Source: Anaerolineales bacterium (GTDB taxonomy: Bacteria; Chloroflexota; Anaerolineae; Anaerolineales; Villigracilaceae). From it: a stretch of DNA of 48,024 nt. Positions within the stretch are counted from its first letter, which is position 1; the number at the start of each line of letters is the position of its first letter. The notes beneath the pieces are model-generated. The model saw only the letters and a program-made list of their open reading frames with translations. It did no database searches and was not told where the DNA came from. The position numbers and the translations under genes are program-made. Where the stretch lies: assembly GCA_016928525.1 (NCBI GenBank), contig JAFGKO010000162.1, forward strand, positions 1 through 48,024, given 5' to 3'. Positions 1-8,116 of the stretch are shown piece by piece.

Positions 1-26
1 AAAGGGCGCGAAGAAAACCCTTTAAA

Positions 27-53
27 ATCTTTGCGAACTTCGCGTGCTTCGCG
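27..53. repeat. Three 9-bp tandem units (GCGAAG-type repeat)
   Basis: Three adjacent 9-base units (27-35 atctttgcg, 36-44 aacttcgcg, 45-53 tgcttcgcg) share a ttTGCG/ttCGCG core. Just before them, aaaggg (1-6) and cccttt (18-23) can form a hairpin. The block lies in the gene-free left edge and looks like a fragment of an interspersed GCGAAG/GCAAAG repeat. Whether it recurs elsewhere in the genome cannot be seen here. Confidence 0.5.
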
Positions 54-96
54 GTTCAAAAGAAAACTGCACCGTAGGGGGAGACTACCGGCTTTG

Positions 97-142
97 CGGG
101 ATTGCCAAATCCAGCAAATATGGCTGCGGATTTGTCAATCCG
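97..142. repeat. Imperfect palindrome / stem-loop in gene-free left edge
   Basis: The arm at 101-112 (attgccaaatcc) is the reverse complement of 128-139 (ggatttgtcaat) with one mismatch, and flanking bases extend the stem a little. The loop is about 15 bases. No coding gene is supported in 1-229. The stem lies about 90 bases beyond the stop codon of the minus-strand gene that ends at 230. It could be a terminator-like structure or part of a dispersed palindromic repeat; there is no clear T tract. Confidence 0.4.
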
Positions 143-229
143 AGCCAGCACAAGCACAACCTATCTTTCAAAATGAGAATTGCTGATTACCAGGCTACGC
201 CACCCGTACACTTTAACAATAGAGCAATT

Positions 230-994
230 TCAATACTTCTCTTTCAACGCACTGGCAGGCAAGACCATTTGTCCCTCATCCTTGTCGCCGACCAGGGTCA
301 CTTCTTCAGGTTGGCTGGCCGCTAACCAGGCAGTGTAGGCAGCAGCCAGCACATCCAGTTGGTCCGGCGAATAGAGCACATCGGTCGGCAAAATCCCCCT
401 CAGCAACTTGAAACGCGTGATTTCCTCGAAGAAAACCATCGGATCAGCGATACGCAACCCTTTATCGTACAGCTTCAACTGGCGCTGCAACCGCCCTTCC
501 AATGTGGGCTTTGGGAAAGGGATTTGTTCCAGCAAGACACAAAAACAGGCATGGGGATGCGTCTCCAGCCACTGATGAGTAGCTCCATCAGTCCCAATGG
601 GCTTGAAGCCCATCTTCGATAATTTTCGATACAACACAAAGCCGGCTTGCATCCAGGCGGGACAATTTTCCTCGCGCGCTGGCGTTCCGACAACTGAAAT
701 ACCACGCGCACGCAGGTCATGCTCGGCCAGGCGCATGTCGACGCCACGGAAAGTATGTCCGCGTGTCAGGCTACTCTTCTCGAGCGTTTTCTTGACCAGG
801 CCCATATTGACACGCGCAGGCGCATTGACCGCCACAAAAGCGGACTGCTGTCCACCCAGAAAGGCGGTCATATCGTCTAAGTCGGCGTCCGCTAGAGCGA
901 CCAGGTTCAAGTTGCCATCCAGCGCAGCATAGGAAAAATCCTTGCGCCCGGAGGTGGGATCGACCCCAACATAGACAGTGTCAGTGAAAAACAT
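230..994 (-). CDS. DUF429 family protein (predicted RNase H-fold nuclease)
   Basis: A 254-residue protein beginning MFFTDTVYVGVDPTSG. An acidic residue in a first beta strand, followed by a second strand ending VAVNAP (about 52-58), matches the RNase H-like fold assigned to the DUF429 family. The Asp of GVDP (about residue 12) would be the first metal ligand. Later family features are R/E-rich helices and a conserved WLETHP stretch (about 142-147), where DUF429 proteins usually have an E-x-H/Y-P motif. Family members are uncharacterised or predicted nucleases, and no substrate is known. A purine-rich AAGGTGAT lies 8-16 bases upstream of the ATG. The gene is divergent from the thioredoxin-like gene at 1081, with an 86-base shared upstream region. 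The family call is fairly safe; the function is not. Confidence 0.75.
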   Translation of the reverse strand: MFFTDTVYVGVDPTSGRKDFSYAALDGNLNLVALADADLDDMTAFLGGQQSAFVAVNAPARVNMGLVKKTLEKSSLTRGHTFRGVDMRLAEHDLRARGISVVGTPAREENCPAWMQAGFVLYRKLSKMGFKPIGTDGATHQWLETHPHACFCVLLEQIPFPKPTLEGRLQRQLKLYDKGLRIADPMVFFEEITRFKLLRGILPTDVLYSPDQLDVLAAAYTAWLAASQPEEVTLVGDKDEGQMVLPASALKEKY

Positions 995-1080
995 AGTAAG
1001 ATATCACCTTAAGGAGTAGACAGGTCAGTATCTTTCAAAAAGAAGGAAGGGCAGTTTCTACATAAAAGTGTAGCCTAAAA

Positions 1081-1632
1081 ATGGAACTTATGCAACTAAT
1101 TCAGCGCCGCGTACTGTATATCATTATCCTTATCGCAGCCCTGGCATGGATATTTATCAGCGCCGATCAGACCGGCACATCCACAGCCGGAGCCATCCCT
1201 GCACCGCGCCAGGGTTTTCTTGCGCCCGATTTCACGCTTAACACACCAGAGGGTGAATCTTTCACACTCTCCGAACTGCGCGGGCAGGCTGTGTTAGTCA
1301 ACCTGTGGGCCACCTGGTGCCCGCCTTGCCGCGCCGAAATGCCAGCCATCCAAAAGCTGTATGATGAATACAAAGACCAGGGCTTTGTGGTGCTGGGCGT
1401 CAACATGACCTACCAGGATAATCCCCTTGCCGTCGTTCCTTTCCTGCGAGAAAACCAATTAACCTTTCCCATCCTGCTCGAAGAGACCGGCGAAGTGGCT
1501 GAAAAATACGAATTGCGCTCGCTGCCCTCCAGTTTCTTCATTGACCGGGATGGCGTCATCCAGGAAGTAGTCATCGGCGGGCCCATGTCCGAAGCATTGC
1601 TGCGCACACGCATTGAAGCCATCCTGAAATGA
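1081..1632 (+). CDS. Membrane-anchored TlpA/ResA-like thiol-disulfide oxidoreductase
   Basis: 183 residues. One N-terminal membrane segment (about 10-27) acts as an uncleaved anchor, and the thioredoxin-fold domain from about 45 faces outward. The active site is WCPPC (79-83) inside NLWATWCPPCRAEMP. The cis-proline is in LPSSFFIDRDG (P149). This is the AhpC/TSA-redoxin subtype used by TlpA and ResA to reduce extracytoplasmic cysteines, for example during cytochrome c maturation. The stop overlaps the ATG of the next gene by four bases (ATGA), so the two are translationally coupled. The first ATG has no convincing Shine-Dalgarno sequence; ATG at 1090 (M4) is an alternative start. No cytochrome c genes are near, so the partner is unknown. 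Confidence 0.88.
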   Translation: MELMQLIQRRVLYIIILIAALAWIFISADQTGTSTAGAIPAPRQGFLAPDFTLNTPEGESFTLSELRGQAVLVNLWATWCPPCRAEMPAIQKLYDEYKDQGFVVLGVNMTYQDNPLAVVPFLRENQLTFPILLEETGEVAEKYELRSLPSSFFIDRDGVIQEVVIGGPMSEALLRTRIEAILK

Positions 1633-2396
1633 ACAACATGCTTACACTCTTTCAAAACCTGTTCTCCCCCCCGCGCGATTTGATCCTGGTCGTGGCCGCC
1701 ATCTGGGTTGGCCTGTGGTTGGCCGAGAAGCGCAGCCCGCGGCACGCCATCAGCGCGAACGACTTGAACAATATCACATTCTATCCCTTGCTCGCTTACA
1801 TCCTTGGCGGGCGAATCTCTTACGCGCTCGAAAACCTGTCCGCGTTCATGCAAAATCCGCAAAGCCTGGTCTCGTTTAACCTGGACCTGTTCGACCCCGT
1901 CGGCGGATTGGTCCTAGCTGGGATTGTAGCGCTGGCCTACGGGCAACGGCAGAAATTGTCATTGTGGCCGACGCTAGATGCGCTGACACCCCTGTTCGCT
2001 GTCTTCGCCCTCGGGCTGGGATTGGCGCACCTGGCTTCGGGTAGCGCCTTTGGAAAAGAGACTTCCCTGCCCTGGGGAATGCAACTCTGGGGAGCGATGC
2101 GCCACCCCAGTCAAGTCTACGAGATTATCGCCTCGCTCTTGATCCTGGGCTTGCTCTGGTTCCAAAAAGCGGACACGCCTCCCGGCCTGGCTTTCCTGAC
2201 CTTCGCGGCGTTGACCAGTGGCGCACGTCTCTTCCTGGAAGCTTTTCGCGGCGACAGCACGCTTATCCTCGGCGGCTTGCGAGCGGCGCAGATTGTCGCT
2301 TGGGCTGTACTGGCGGCAGCCCTGTTCCTCTTAGAAAGAAGAGCTAAGGACTCCGCCGATAATGTGGCTATACGCAGCAGCGAAGGAAAACTGTAA
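1629..2396 (+). CDS. Lgt-like integral membrane protein (prolipoprotein diacylglyceryl transferase homologue, probably altered catalysis)
   Basis: 255 residues with about seven hydrophobic segments. The order of motifs follows Lgt: GGR (60-62), VGGL (91-94) in the place of the Lgt HGGL, RHPSQVYE (158-165), and ARLFLEAFRGDS (199-210) matching the late R-x3-E-x2-R signature. The central Lgt signature RxxNFxNxE is replaced by GLAHLASGSAFG (131-142). By eye, Lgt Arg143, Asn146, Glu151 and His103 (E. coli numbering) become Gly, His, Ser and Val, while Arg239 and Glu243 are kept (R200, E204). It overlaps the TlpA-like gene by four bases. It may be a diverged enzyme or a membrane partner in thiol redox transfer; normal Lgt activity looks doubtful. 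The C-terminal tail runs into a gene-poor stretch. Confidence 0.72.
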   Translation: MNNMLTLFQNLFSPPRDLILVVAAIWVGLWLAEKRSPRHAISANDLNNITFYPLLAYILGGRISYALENLSAFMQNPQSLVSFNLDLFDPVGGLVLAGIVALAYGQRQKLSLWPTLDALTPLFAVFALGLGLAHLASGSAFGKETSLPWGMQLWGAMRHPSQVYEIIASLLILGLLWFQKADTPPGLAFLTFAALTSGARLFLEAFRGDSTLILGGLRAAQIVAWAVLAAALFLLERRAKDSADNVAIRSSEGKL

Positions 2397-2405
2397 GGGA
2401 GAAAA

Positions 2406-2470
2406 ACGGACGCAATCCCCTCGCCCCACCCGGTGGGAGCGAGGTGGAAGGCACCCGAGAGTTACGTCCG
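2406..2470. repeat. Nested inverted repeats between convergent genes
   Basis: An inner hairpin at 2419-2444 (cctcgccccacc / ggtgggagcgagg, one bulge) is enclosed by an outer 6-bp pair, cggacg (2407-2412) with cgtccg (2465-2470). It sits between the convergent lgt-like gene (ends 2396) and folE (ends 2512). There is no T tract next to it, so a factor-independent terminator is not clear. It may be a REP-type palindrome or a bidirectional roadblock. Confidence 0.45.
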
Positions 2471-2511
2471 CTTTGGAAGTGGGAGCGGGCCCAGGGCCGA
2501 GAAAGATGCGT

Positions 2512-3150
2512 CTAAATTTGAAGCGGGGAAGCTCCCCTGCTGATATTGTCCAGAAATTCCTGGCGCGTCGCAAGGTTCGCACGAAAGGCGCCATGCATGG
2601 CAGAAGTTGTCATACGGGCGTCATGCTTCTTTACGCCGCGCATCATCGAACATAGGTGAACGGCTTCTACAACGACTGCTACCCCTTGTGGTCTAAGCAG
2701 GTCGCGCAAAAAATCTGCAATCTGGCGGGTCATACGCTCCTGCACCTGCAAACGTCGGGCATACATATCCACTATACGGGGAATTTTGGAAAGGCCAATC
2801 ACCTTACCATCCGGAATATAGGCGACATGCACACGCCCCATAAAAGGCAGGATATGATGCTCGCACAGGCTGTAGAACTCGATATCCCGGACCAGCACCA
2901 TTTCATCATAAGTGATATTGAACAACGCGCCATTGACCATAGCATTTGGATCGACGTGATATCCGCTCAGCAGCTCCGAGTACATGCGGGCGACGCGCTT
3001 TGGAGTGTACTTCAATCCCTCGCGTTTCGGGTTTTCTCCAATTGCGGTTAGAAGTTGCAGGACAGCATCTTCCAGCAGTTCGGTCTCGATCTCACTTTTT
3101 TCAAGATCTTTTTCACTCAAGTCGTCATCAAAATCAATCAGTTCATTCAT
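2512..3150 (-). CDS. folE: GTP cyclohydrolase I
   Basis: 212 residues. It converts GTP to 7,8-dihydroneopterin triphosphate, the first step to tetrahydrofolate (and an entry to queuosine-type pathways). The type I zinc site is intact: Cys96 and His99 in CEHH (96-99) and Cys167 in HLCSMMRG. Other family stretches are TPKRVARM (49-56), [11 protein letters not shown] (101-111) and [20 protein letters not shown] (119-138). The first 25 residues are acidic and variable. Length is normal for bacterial FolE. It follows hpf on the same strand with a 71-base gap that contains a hairpin terminator, so folE probably has its own promoter. No other folate genes are in the window. Confidence 0.97.
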   Translation of the reverse strand: MNELIDFDDDLSEKDLEKSEIETELLEDAVLQLLTAIGENPKREGLKYTPKRVARMYSELLSGYHVDPNAMVNGALFNITYDEMVLVRDIEFYSLCEHHILPFMGRVHVAYIPDGKVIGLSKIPRIVDMYARRLQVQERMTRQIADFLRDLLRPQGVAVVVEAVHLCSMMRGVKKHDARMTTSAMHGAFRANLATRQEFLDNISRGASPLQI

Positions 3151-3168
3151 CCATCATGCTCCAATAAA

Positions 3169-3197
3169 ACTGGCCCGGCAGAGTGCGCCAGGCCAGT
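3169..3197 (-). terminator. Probable intrinsic terminator downstream of hpf
   Basis: A 7-bp perfect stem, actggcc (3169-3175) with ggccagt (3191-3197), is followed on the minus strand by a short T-rich run (TTTTATT). It lies 25-53 bases beyond the hpf stop codon and about 20 bases before the folE start. Confidence 0.55.
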
Positions 3198-3221
3198 CAC
3201 ATATCAGTTACCAGCCTTTCT

Positions 3222-3785
3222 TCAACCGACCTCCGGCTCGATCAAGCCGTATGTCCCGTTCCAACGACGATAGAGCACTTTCATTCGATTGGCATCTGCA
3301 TCGAAAAAGATGAAGAAATTATCGTGGCCCAACAATTTCATCTGCTCTATAGCCTCGGCTTCATTCATTGGCACAAGCGCAAACTTCTTGCGACGTACAA
3401 TGATCGGCTCCTCCTCCAATTCTACTTCCACTTCAGGCATTGGCACAACTTCAGCGGCTGATCGTCCATCGCCACGACCACGATAGCGTTTGCCCTTATA
3501 GCGGTCTATTTGCCGTTGTAATTTGTCAAGCGCTGTGTCGAAAGCAGCAAAGACATCGTCAGCGCGTTCCTCAGAACGCAAGAGCAAATTTTTACCCCGC
3601 ACAGTAATTTGAGCCACGTGCCGGTCAGCTGCGCTGCGAGTCGATTTCTCGAAAGAAAATTCAACACGAGTCTCTTCAATTGCCGAGAGAAACCGATCGA
3701 GTTTGCTGGCCTTTTTCGTAACGTAATCTCTGATACGGTCGCTCACTTCCATATTGCGAGCTTGGATTTCCAATTCAGATGACAT
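3222..3785 (-). CDS. hpf: Ribosome hibernation promoting factor, long form
   Basis: 187 residues. The N-terminal domain (about 5-105) has the HPF/YfiA fold: EIQARNMEVSDRIRDYVTKK, then the LDRF and ADDVFAAFDTALDKLQRQI stretches. After an acidic linker (about 116-127), the C-terminal HPF domain (about 128-187) begins IVRRKKFALVPMNEAEAIEQ and contains FFIFFDADANRMKVLYRR. This second domain marks the long form, which dimerises 70S ribosomes into 100S particles in stationary phase. An AGGAGG ribosome binding site lies five bases before the ATG. The C-terminal domain sequence is typical apart from a short PEVG end. It is followed by a hairpin terminator before folE. Confidence 0.96.
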   Translation of the reverse strand: MSSELEIQARNMEVSDRIRDYVTKKASKLDRFLSAIEETRVEFSFEKSTRSAADRHVAQITVRGKNLLLRSEERADDVFAAFDTALDKLQRQIDRYKGKRYRGRGDGRSAAEVVPMPEVEVELEEEPIIVRRKKFALVPMNEAEAIEQMKLLGHDNFFIFFDADANRMKVLYRRWNGTYGLIEPEVG

Positions 3786-3853
3786 AGAACCTCCTAAGAG
3801 TAAATTAGTAGTTGAAAGGGCGATAAAGGCTACGCGTACCGCCCACTGCTATG

Positions 3854-4588
3854 CTATACAAGCTTAAAACTATGATGAGGCAACGCGCGCGCAATGGTGA
3901 TGGCATAGACTTCCTTCGCGCCGGCTGCATAAAGCGCCTCAGCCGCAGACGATAAAGTTGCTCCCGTTGTGGAAACATCATCCATGAGCAAGACAGTTCG
4001 ACCGCCAATCTTGTTTTTATCCGCCTGAAAGACATTCAAAACATTTTGTTTTCGTTCCGTTGCCGATAACCCCACCTGCGACCGGGTCTCCCGCGCTCGA
4101 ATCAACGCAGCGGGGCGATACTCTATGCCTAATCGCAAAGAAAGCGGTTTTGCAACCATCGCTACTTGATTATACCCTCGTTCCTTGAGCCGCCTCTTCC
4201 CCAACGGGATGGGGACGATTGTATTCACAGGCCACCCCAACTGCGCAACGAACGTTGACATTTGAGTTGCCAGAGCTTCTCCCAGGCCAACATTCCGGCG
4301 ATATTTTAGTTGATGCAGCGCCTCCCGCACCGGCTCCTCAAAAACAGCCCAAGAACGCATTACCTTAAAGGATGGACGATTCTGCTGGCACCGGTCACAT
4401 AAACCAAAATGCGCCTGCGGCAAACCACAGACATCACAAATGGGATCTGCCAACAATTGAACCTTATTTTGACACTCTAAACACCAGCGGTTACCCGAAT
4501 TACCACATCCCCCACAAACAGGCGGCAAGAGCCAATCAAGCGCAGCCCAAAATCCGTGATAGATACGATAATTCCAATTCGCGTTCAA
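3854..4588 (-). CDS. comF: ComF family phosphoribosyltransferase-like protein
   Basis: 244 residues. The N-terminal zinc-finger region carries four CxxC pairs: C25/C28, C36/C39, C51/C54 and C64/C67. The C-terminal phosphoribosyltransferase fold includes PIPLGKRRLKERGYNQ and the PRPP loop VLLMDDVSTTGATL (about 199-212). ComF acts with ComFA and the ComEC channel in DNA uptake in naturally transformable bacteria; in non-competent bacteria its role is unclear. No other competence gene is in the window, although the nearby Tad pilus genes could be functionally related. The only start that gives the full zinc-finger region is TTG at 4588, preceded by a weak ribosome binding site. The family is certain; the start is moderately so. 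Confidence 0.9.
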   Translation of the reverse strand: MNANWNYRIYHGFWAALDWLLPPVCGGCGNSGNRWCLECQNKVQLLADPICDVCGLPQAHFGLCDRCQQNRPSFKVMRSWAVFEEPVREALHQLKYRRNVGLGEALATQMSTFVAQLGWPVNTIVPIPLGKRRLKERGYNQVAMVAKPLSLRLGIEYRPAALIRARETRSQVGLSATERKQNVLNVFQADKNKIGGRTVLLMDDVSTTGATLSSAAEALYAAGAKEVYAITIARALPHHSFKLV

Positions 4589-4726
4589 GTAATTACCAGA
4601 AACTTCTCCAAGCTATTCCCATAGAATAAAGCAACAAAATCCCACGCTCAGACACTTAATTTGATAGAACTCATCCTGGCAAGAGGCAGTCTCCCACAGC
4701 GCATCCATTTAGCTCAGTTTTTGCTA

Positions 4727-5692
4727 TTACCCTCCAAAAGAACTGTTCGAAAAAACCTTTATGATCTGGAAAAGAGCCGGTACCATCAAAATGATCATGA
4801 TTGTCGGAAAGATAAATGTGACCATTGGAATCAGCATCTTGATTGGGGCCTTGTGAGCTTCCTCTTCAGCGCGTTGCCTCCGCTTCATCCGCATTTGATC
4901 AGACTGAATACGCAACACCTTTGCCATGCTGACACCAAGCGTCTCGCTCTGGATAACTGCCGCAACAAAGCTGGTCATCTCCGCAATGCCCATGCGATCT
5001 GCCATAACACGCAAGGCTTCCCGCCTCGTCTTGCCAAGTTGAACTTCGCGAATTGCCCTTGCAAAACCAACTGATAACTGGTTCTCCCACTTCTCGCTAA
5101 CCTTTGCCATAGCCGCATCGAAGCCTAAGCCTGCCTCGACGCATATGGTTAACAGATCCAAAGCATCCGGCAATGCCTTCCGAATTTCATTTTGGCGTGA
5201 ACTGATCTTACTCTGTAACCACAATTGGGGGAAAGAAAAACCCAAAACCGTAAAGAGCAACACCACCAGGATTGTTGTACCCAGGTTCCAACTTCGCGGG
5301 GAAATAAAGAATATCAAGGTTAAAAAGCCGCCAAAAAAAACAGCAACGACAAAACGCGAAGCCAGAAATGTTGCCGGATCGACACGAACTGGATTCCCGG
5401 CCAATTCCATTTTCAGGCTAGTTTGCTCCAACACCTTTTGAGGCGTGAAGCGCGAAGAAAACTCACCTATGGAGCGCAGGATCGGAATCAATACGCGTTG
5501 AGTGAAAGGTTGGGAAAGTTCTAATTCCTCAAGCGAAATTGTGTCACCACGCTCGGTAAATTCAGCCAGGCGCGCCATCAATGGATCTTCATCGTCTTGG
5601 GATGCCGAAGCGGTGCGCATGCCCACAACAATAAGGACAATTACCCCTACAACAAGTACAACGCCAAAAATTACCCAAAGTAGAGTGCTCAT
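4727..5692 (-). CDS. tadC: Tad/Flp pilus inner-membrane platform protein TadC (T2SF domain)
   Basis: About 321 residues from ATG 5692, which has GAGG seven bases upstream (within the end of tadB) and lies one base beyond the tadB stop. A TTG at 5704 would add four residues but is less likely. The N-terminal membrane segment is at about 3-25. A central hydrophobic pair (about 110-165) is followed by the T2SF/GspF cytoplasmic domain with LPDALDLLTICVEAGLGFDAA and the late EEEAHKAPIKMLIPMV stretch, then a final hydrophobic anchor. TadC pairs with TadB to form the platform on which the TadA/CpaF ATPase works. It is the last gene of the pilus operon. No obvious terminator follows before comF. Confidence 0.9.
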   Translation of the reverse strand: MSTLLWVIFGVVLVVGVIVLIVVGMRTASASQDDEDPLMARLAEFTERGDTISLEELELSQPFTQRVLIPILRSIGEFSSRFTPQKVLEQTSLKMELAGNPVRVDPATFLASRFVVAVFFGGFLTLIFFISPRSWNLGTTILVVLLFTVLGFSFPQLWLQSKISSRQNEIRKALPDALDLLTICVEAGLGFDAAMAKVSEKWENQLSVGFARAIREVQLGKTRREALRVMADRMGIAEMTSFVAAVIQSETLGVSMAKVLRIQSDQMRMKRRQRAEEEAHKAPIKMLIPMVTFIFPTIMIILMVPALFQIIKVFSNSSFGG

Positions 5693-5693
5693 C

Positions 5694-6653
5694 TTAAACC
5701 TCAATATCTGCTATCTTCATCATGATGAAGTAACCTGTCGCTATCATAATAATAATCAACACCATTGAGGCCCACCCGCACCATGGTAAAGGAGCTTCTG
5801 TAAAAAAGGACATCAAATAATCACGGTTCAAGAACCAAAGAATAAGAGCCAAGACAAGGGGTACAAACGACAAAAGTGAACCTGAAGCACGGACCTGTGC
5901 AGTCATTACACGAATCTCCCCCTTAATACGGACACGTTCACGAATCGTGAACGAAATCGAGTCCAATATTTCAGACAGGTTACCACCCACTTCACGTTGC
6001 ACATTAATTGCAGTAATCACAAAATCCAGATCATCACTGGGGATTCTCCGTAAGAGATTATCAAGAGCTGATTCCATTGGAACCCCTAACTGCATTTCTT
6101 GTACCACACGTCTAAATTCATCGCTGATTGGCGAAGGCAGTTCTCTACTAATCGCTTCCATGGCTTGCATTGTTGAATAGCCAGCTCGCAAACCATTGAC
6201 CATCAGGTTCAACATGTCTGAGAGTTGGTCATTAAAACGAGTAAGGCGTTGTCGCTGCTGCCGTTTAACATAAAAACGGGGTGCAAAAGCACCAATAACG
6301 GCACCTATCAAAAAGGAAATGGGGTGTCGCCCTCCTATAAAGCCAAAAATGAGTGCACCAAAAAAGATGGTGAAAAAATACAGGGCAAAATATTCAGCAA
6401 CCTTTAATTTTAAGTCAGCTCGGGCAAGATCGCGCGCAATACGATCTCCCATAGACGATTTTTCTACTCGCTTATTGACCCAGTCAGTAATAAGTGAACG
6501 GTCGCCTTCTTTTTCAGCCGCAGAAATATCTTCTTCCAGATATCGACCAAGACGCTGCTCAACCAAAGTACGCTCACTGTTCGCAGACACAATTACGCCT
6601 ACGATCAATAAGATCAACACGAGAACTCCGCCAATAATCAATATCCAAGTCAT
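5694..6653 (-). CDS. tadB: Tad/Flp pilus inner-membrane platform protein TadB (T2SF domain)
   Basis: 319 residues. An N-terminal membrane segment (about 3-23) is followed by a charged cytoplasmic stretch, a membrane pair (about 90-128) and the T2SF domain with FNDQLSDMLNLMVNGLRAGY (about 139-158), the normal TadB signature. Two C-terminal membrane segments follow. It is homologous to the next gene (tadC), and the two are expected to form a heteromeric platform. It starts 24 bases after cpaF; the ribosome binding site (AAAGG) is rather distant, so translation may depend on coupling. Length and topology are typical. Confidence 0.9.
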   Translation of the reverse strand: MTWILIIGGVLVLILLIVGVIVSANSERTLVEQRLGRYLEEDISAAEKEGDRSLITDWVNKRVEKSSMGDRIARDLARADLKLKVAEYFALYFFTIFFGALIFGFIGGRHPISFLIGAVIGAFAPRFYVKRQQRQRLTRFNDQLSDMLNLMVNGLRAGYSTMQAMEAISRELPSPISDEFRRVVQEMQLGVPMESALDNLLRRIPSDDLDFVITAINVQREVGGNLSEILDSISFTIRERVRIKGEIRVMTAQVRASGSLLSFVPLVLALILWFLNRDYLMSFFTEAPLPWCGWASMVLIIIMIATGYFIMMKIADIEV

Positions 6654-6677
6654 AGGAGTGTGTACAACCTTTATGAA

Positions 6678-8096
6678 TTAATAACGACGTCGCTCGCCAA
6701 CACCAAATATAGACGGTGGAAGATTAATCCCGGCAGCTTCAATTTGGTCCATGAACTTAGGACGTAAACCAGTTGGGCGTAACCGGCCCATAATCTTCCC
6801 GCCTTCAATCCCGGTTTGCTCATACGCAAATATATCTGTCATCGTGATAATATCACCTTCCATGCCGCTAACTTCACAAATGGTGACCACTTTACGGGAA
6901 CCATCACGCATGCGATCTTGATGACAAATTACATCAATCGCGCTCGAAACCTGCTCACGAATAGCTCTCACTGGTAATTCCATGCCCGCCATGAGGCACA
7001 TTGTTTCAAGACGCGATAATGTATCCCGCGGAGAGTTTGAGTGTGCGGTCGTCATGGAGCCATCATGACCGGTATTCATAGCTTGCAACATATCCAGCGT
7101 TTCACCGCCGCGGCATTCTCCCACGATAATCCGGTCAGGGCGCATACGGAGCGAGTTAATCACCAGGTCGCGGATCGTGATCTCGCCTCGGCCTTCAATA
7201 TTAGGTGGACGAGATTCCAAAGTCACTACATGTTCTTGGCGTAGTTGTAATTCTGCCGCGTTCTCAATTGTTACTATGCGCTCATCATCTGGGATATAAC
7301 CGGACATCACATTTAATAGAGTGGTTTTGCCAGATCCAGTACCACCCGAGATAATTACGTTCAAGCGCGCTTCCACACATGCTTTCAAAAACTGAAGAGC
7401 CTCCGGAGAAATGGAACCATATTGGACCAATTGATCCACTGTGATCGGGTTTTTAGAAAATTTTCGGATAGTGAGTACCGGTCCGACCAACGAAATTGGA
7501 GGAATGACAGCATTCACACGAGAGCCATCTTGCAAACGTGCATCCACATATGGACTGGACTCATCAATACGCCGCCCAAGTGGGGCGACAATACGATCGA
7601 TAATTCGCATCACATGATCGTTATTTTCGAACGTCACTGGAACGCGATGAAGCTTACCCTTGCGTTCAATATAAATGTTTTTAGCACCATTCACCATAAT
7701 TTCAGTAATGGTATCATCTTCAAGCAGCGGTTGGAGAGGGCCCAAACCTAAAATTTCAGCGGCAATTTGCTCGAACAGGCGAGCTCGTTCTGGTCTTGAA
7801 AGAACAATATTTTCTTCGCCCAGGATTTGTTCAAATAGTTCCTGGATTGTTCGCTTTACTTCATCCGTTCTAGTAATATCCATCGAAGGATCGAGCTCTG
7901 CCAGCAACTTATTCTGGACTCTAGTCTTAAGGTCAAAATAAGAACCTGCCTGTGGTGATGTTATTGGAGCATTTGTTCGTTTGGTTTGCAAGGACGATAG
8001 ACGTGAACTATCCACACCACCCGGTTTTGCCTCGCCTTGTGGCTTTGAGCCTGAGTCTGAACCTTGTCCTTGTTCAATACGCTTTAGCAATGACAT
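6678..8096 (-). CDS. cpaF: Tad/Flp pilus assembly ATPase CpaF (TadA)
   Basis: 472 residues, a type II/IV secretion ATPase of the CpaF/TadA branch. After a low-complexity N terminus (1-55) come the N-terminal domain with GPLQPLLEDDTITEIMVNG (119-137) and the motor domain. Walker A is GGTGSGKTT (251-259), the Asp box includes VTIENAAELQL (275-285), the Walker B-like region is DRIIVGECRGGE (321-332), and the His box is TGHDGSMTTAHSNS (342-355). All catalytic parts are present. It powers polymerisation (and possibly retraction) of Flp pili on the TadB/TadC platform. AGGAG lies eight bases before the ATG. It is third in the operon after cpaB and cpaE. Confidence 0.95.
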   Translation of the reverse strand: MSLLKRIEQGQGSDSGSKPQGEAKPGGVDSSRLSSLQTKRTNAPITSPQAGSYFDLKTRVQNKLLAELDPSMDITRTDEVKRTIQELFEQILGEENIVLSRPERARLFEQIAAEILGLGPLQPLLEDDTITEIMVNGAKNIYIERKGKLHRVPVTFENNDHVMRIIDRIVAPLGRRIDESSPYVDARLQDGSRVNAVIPPISLVGPVLTIRKFSKNPITVDQLVQYGSISPEALQFLKACVEARLNVIISGGTGSGKTTLLNVMSGYIPDDERIVTIENAAELQLRQEHVVTLESRPPNIEGRGEITIRDLVINSLRMRPDRIIVGECRGGETLDMLQAMNTGHDGSMTTAHSNSPRDTLSRLETMCLMAGMELPVRAIREQVSSAIDVICHQDRMRDGSRKVVTICEVSGMEGDIITMTDIFAYEQTGIEGGKIMGRLRPTGLRPKFMDQIEAAGINLPPSIFGVGERRRY

Positions 8097-8116
8097 TGCT
8101 TTACTCCTAATTCCTA

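Noticed and set aside
230..994. Overlapping plus-strand frames at 359-622 and 597-932
   Set aside because: They are antisense to the DUF429 gene, have no ribosome binding site, and show no domain pattern.
4610..4710. A 31-codon minus-strand frame (starts MDALWETASC) between tadC and comF
   Set aside because: Short, no clear ribosome binding site, no sign of conservation; the region holds neither a tRNA nor a convincing terminator.
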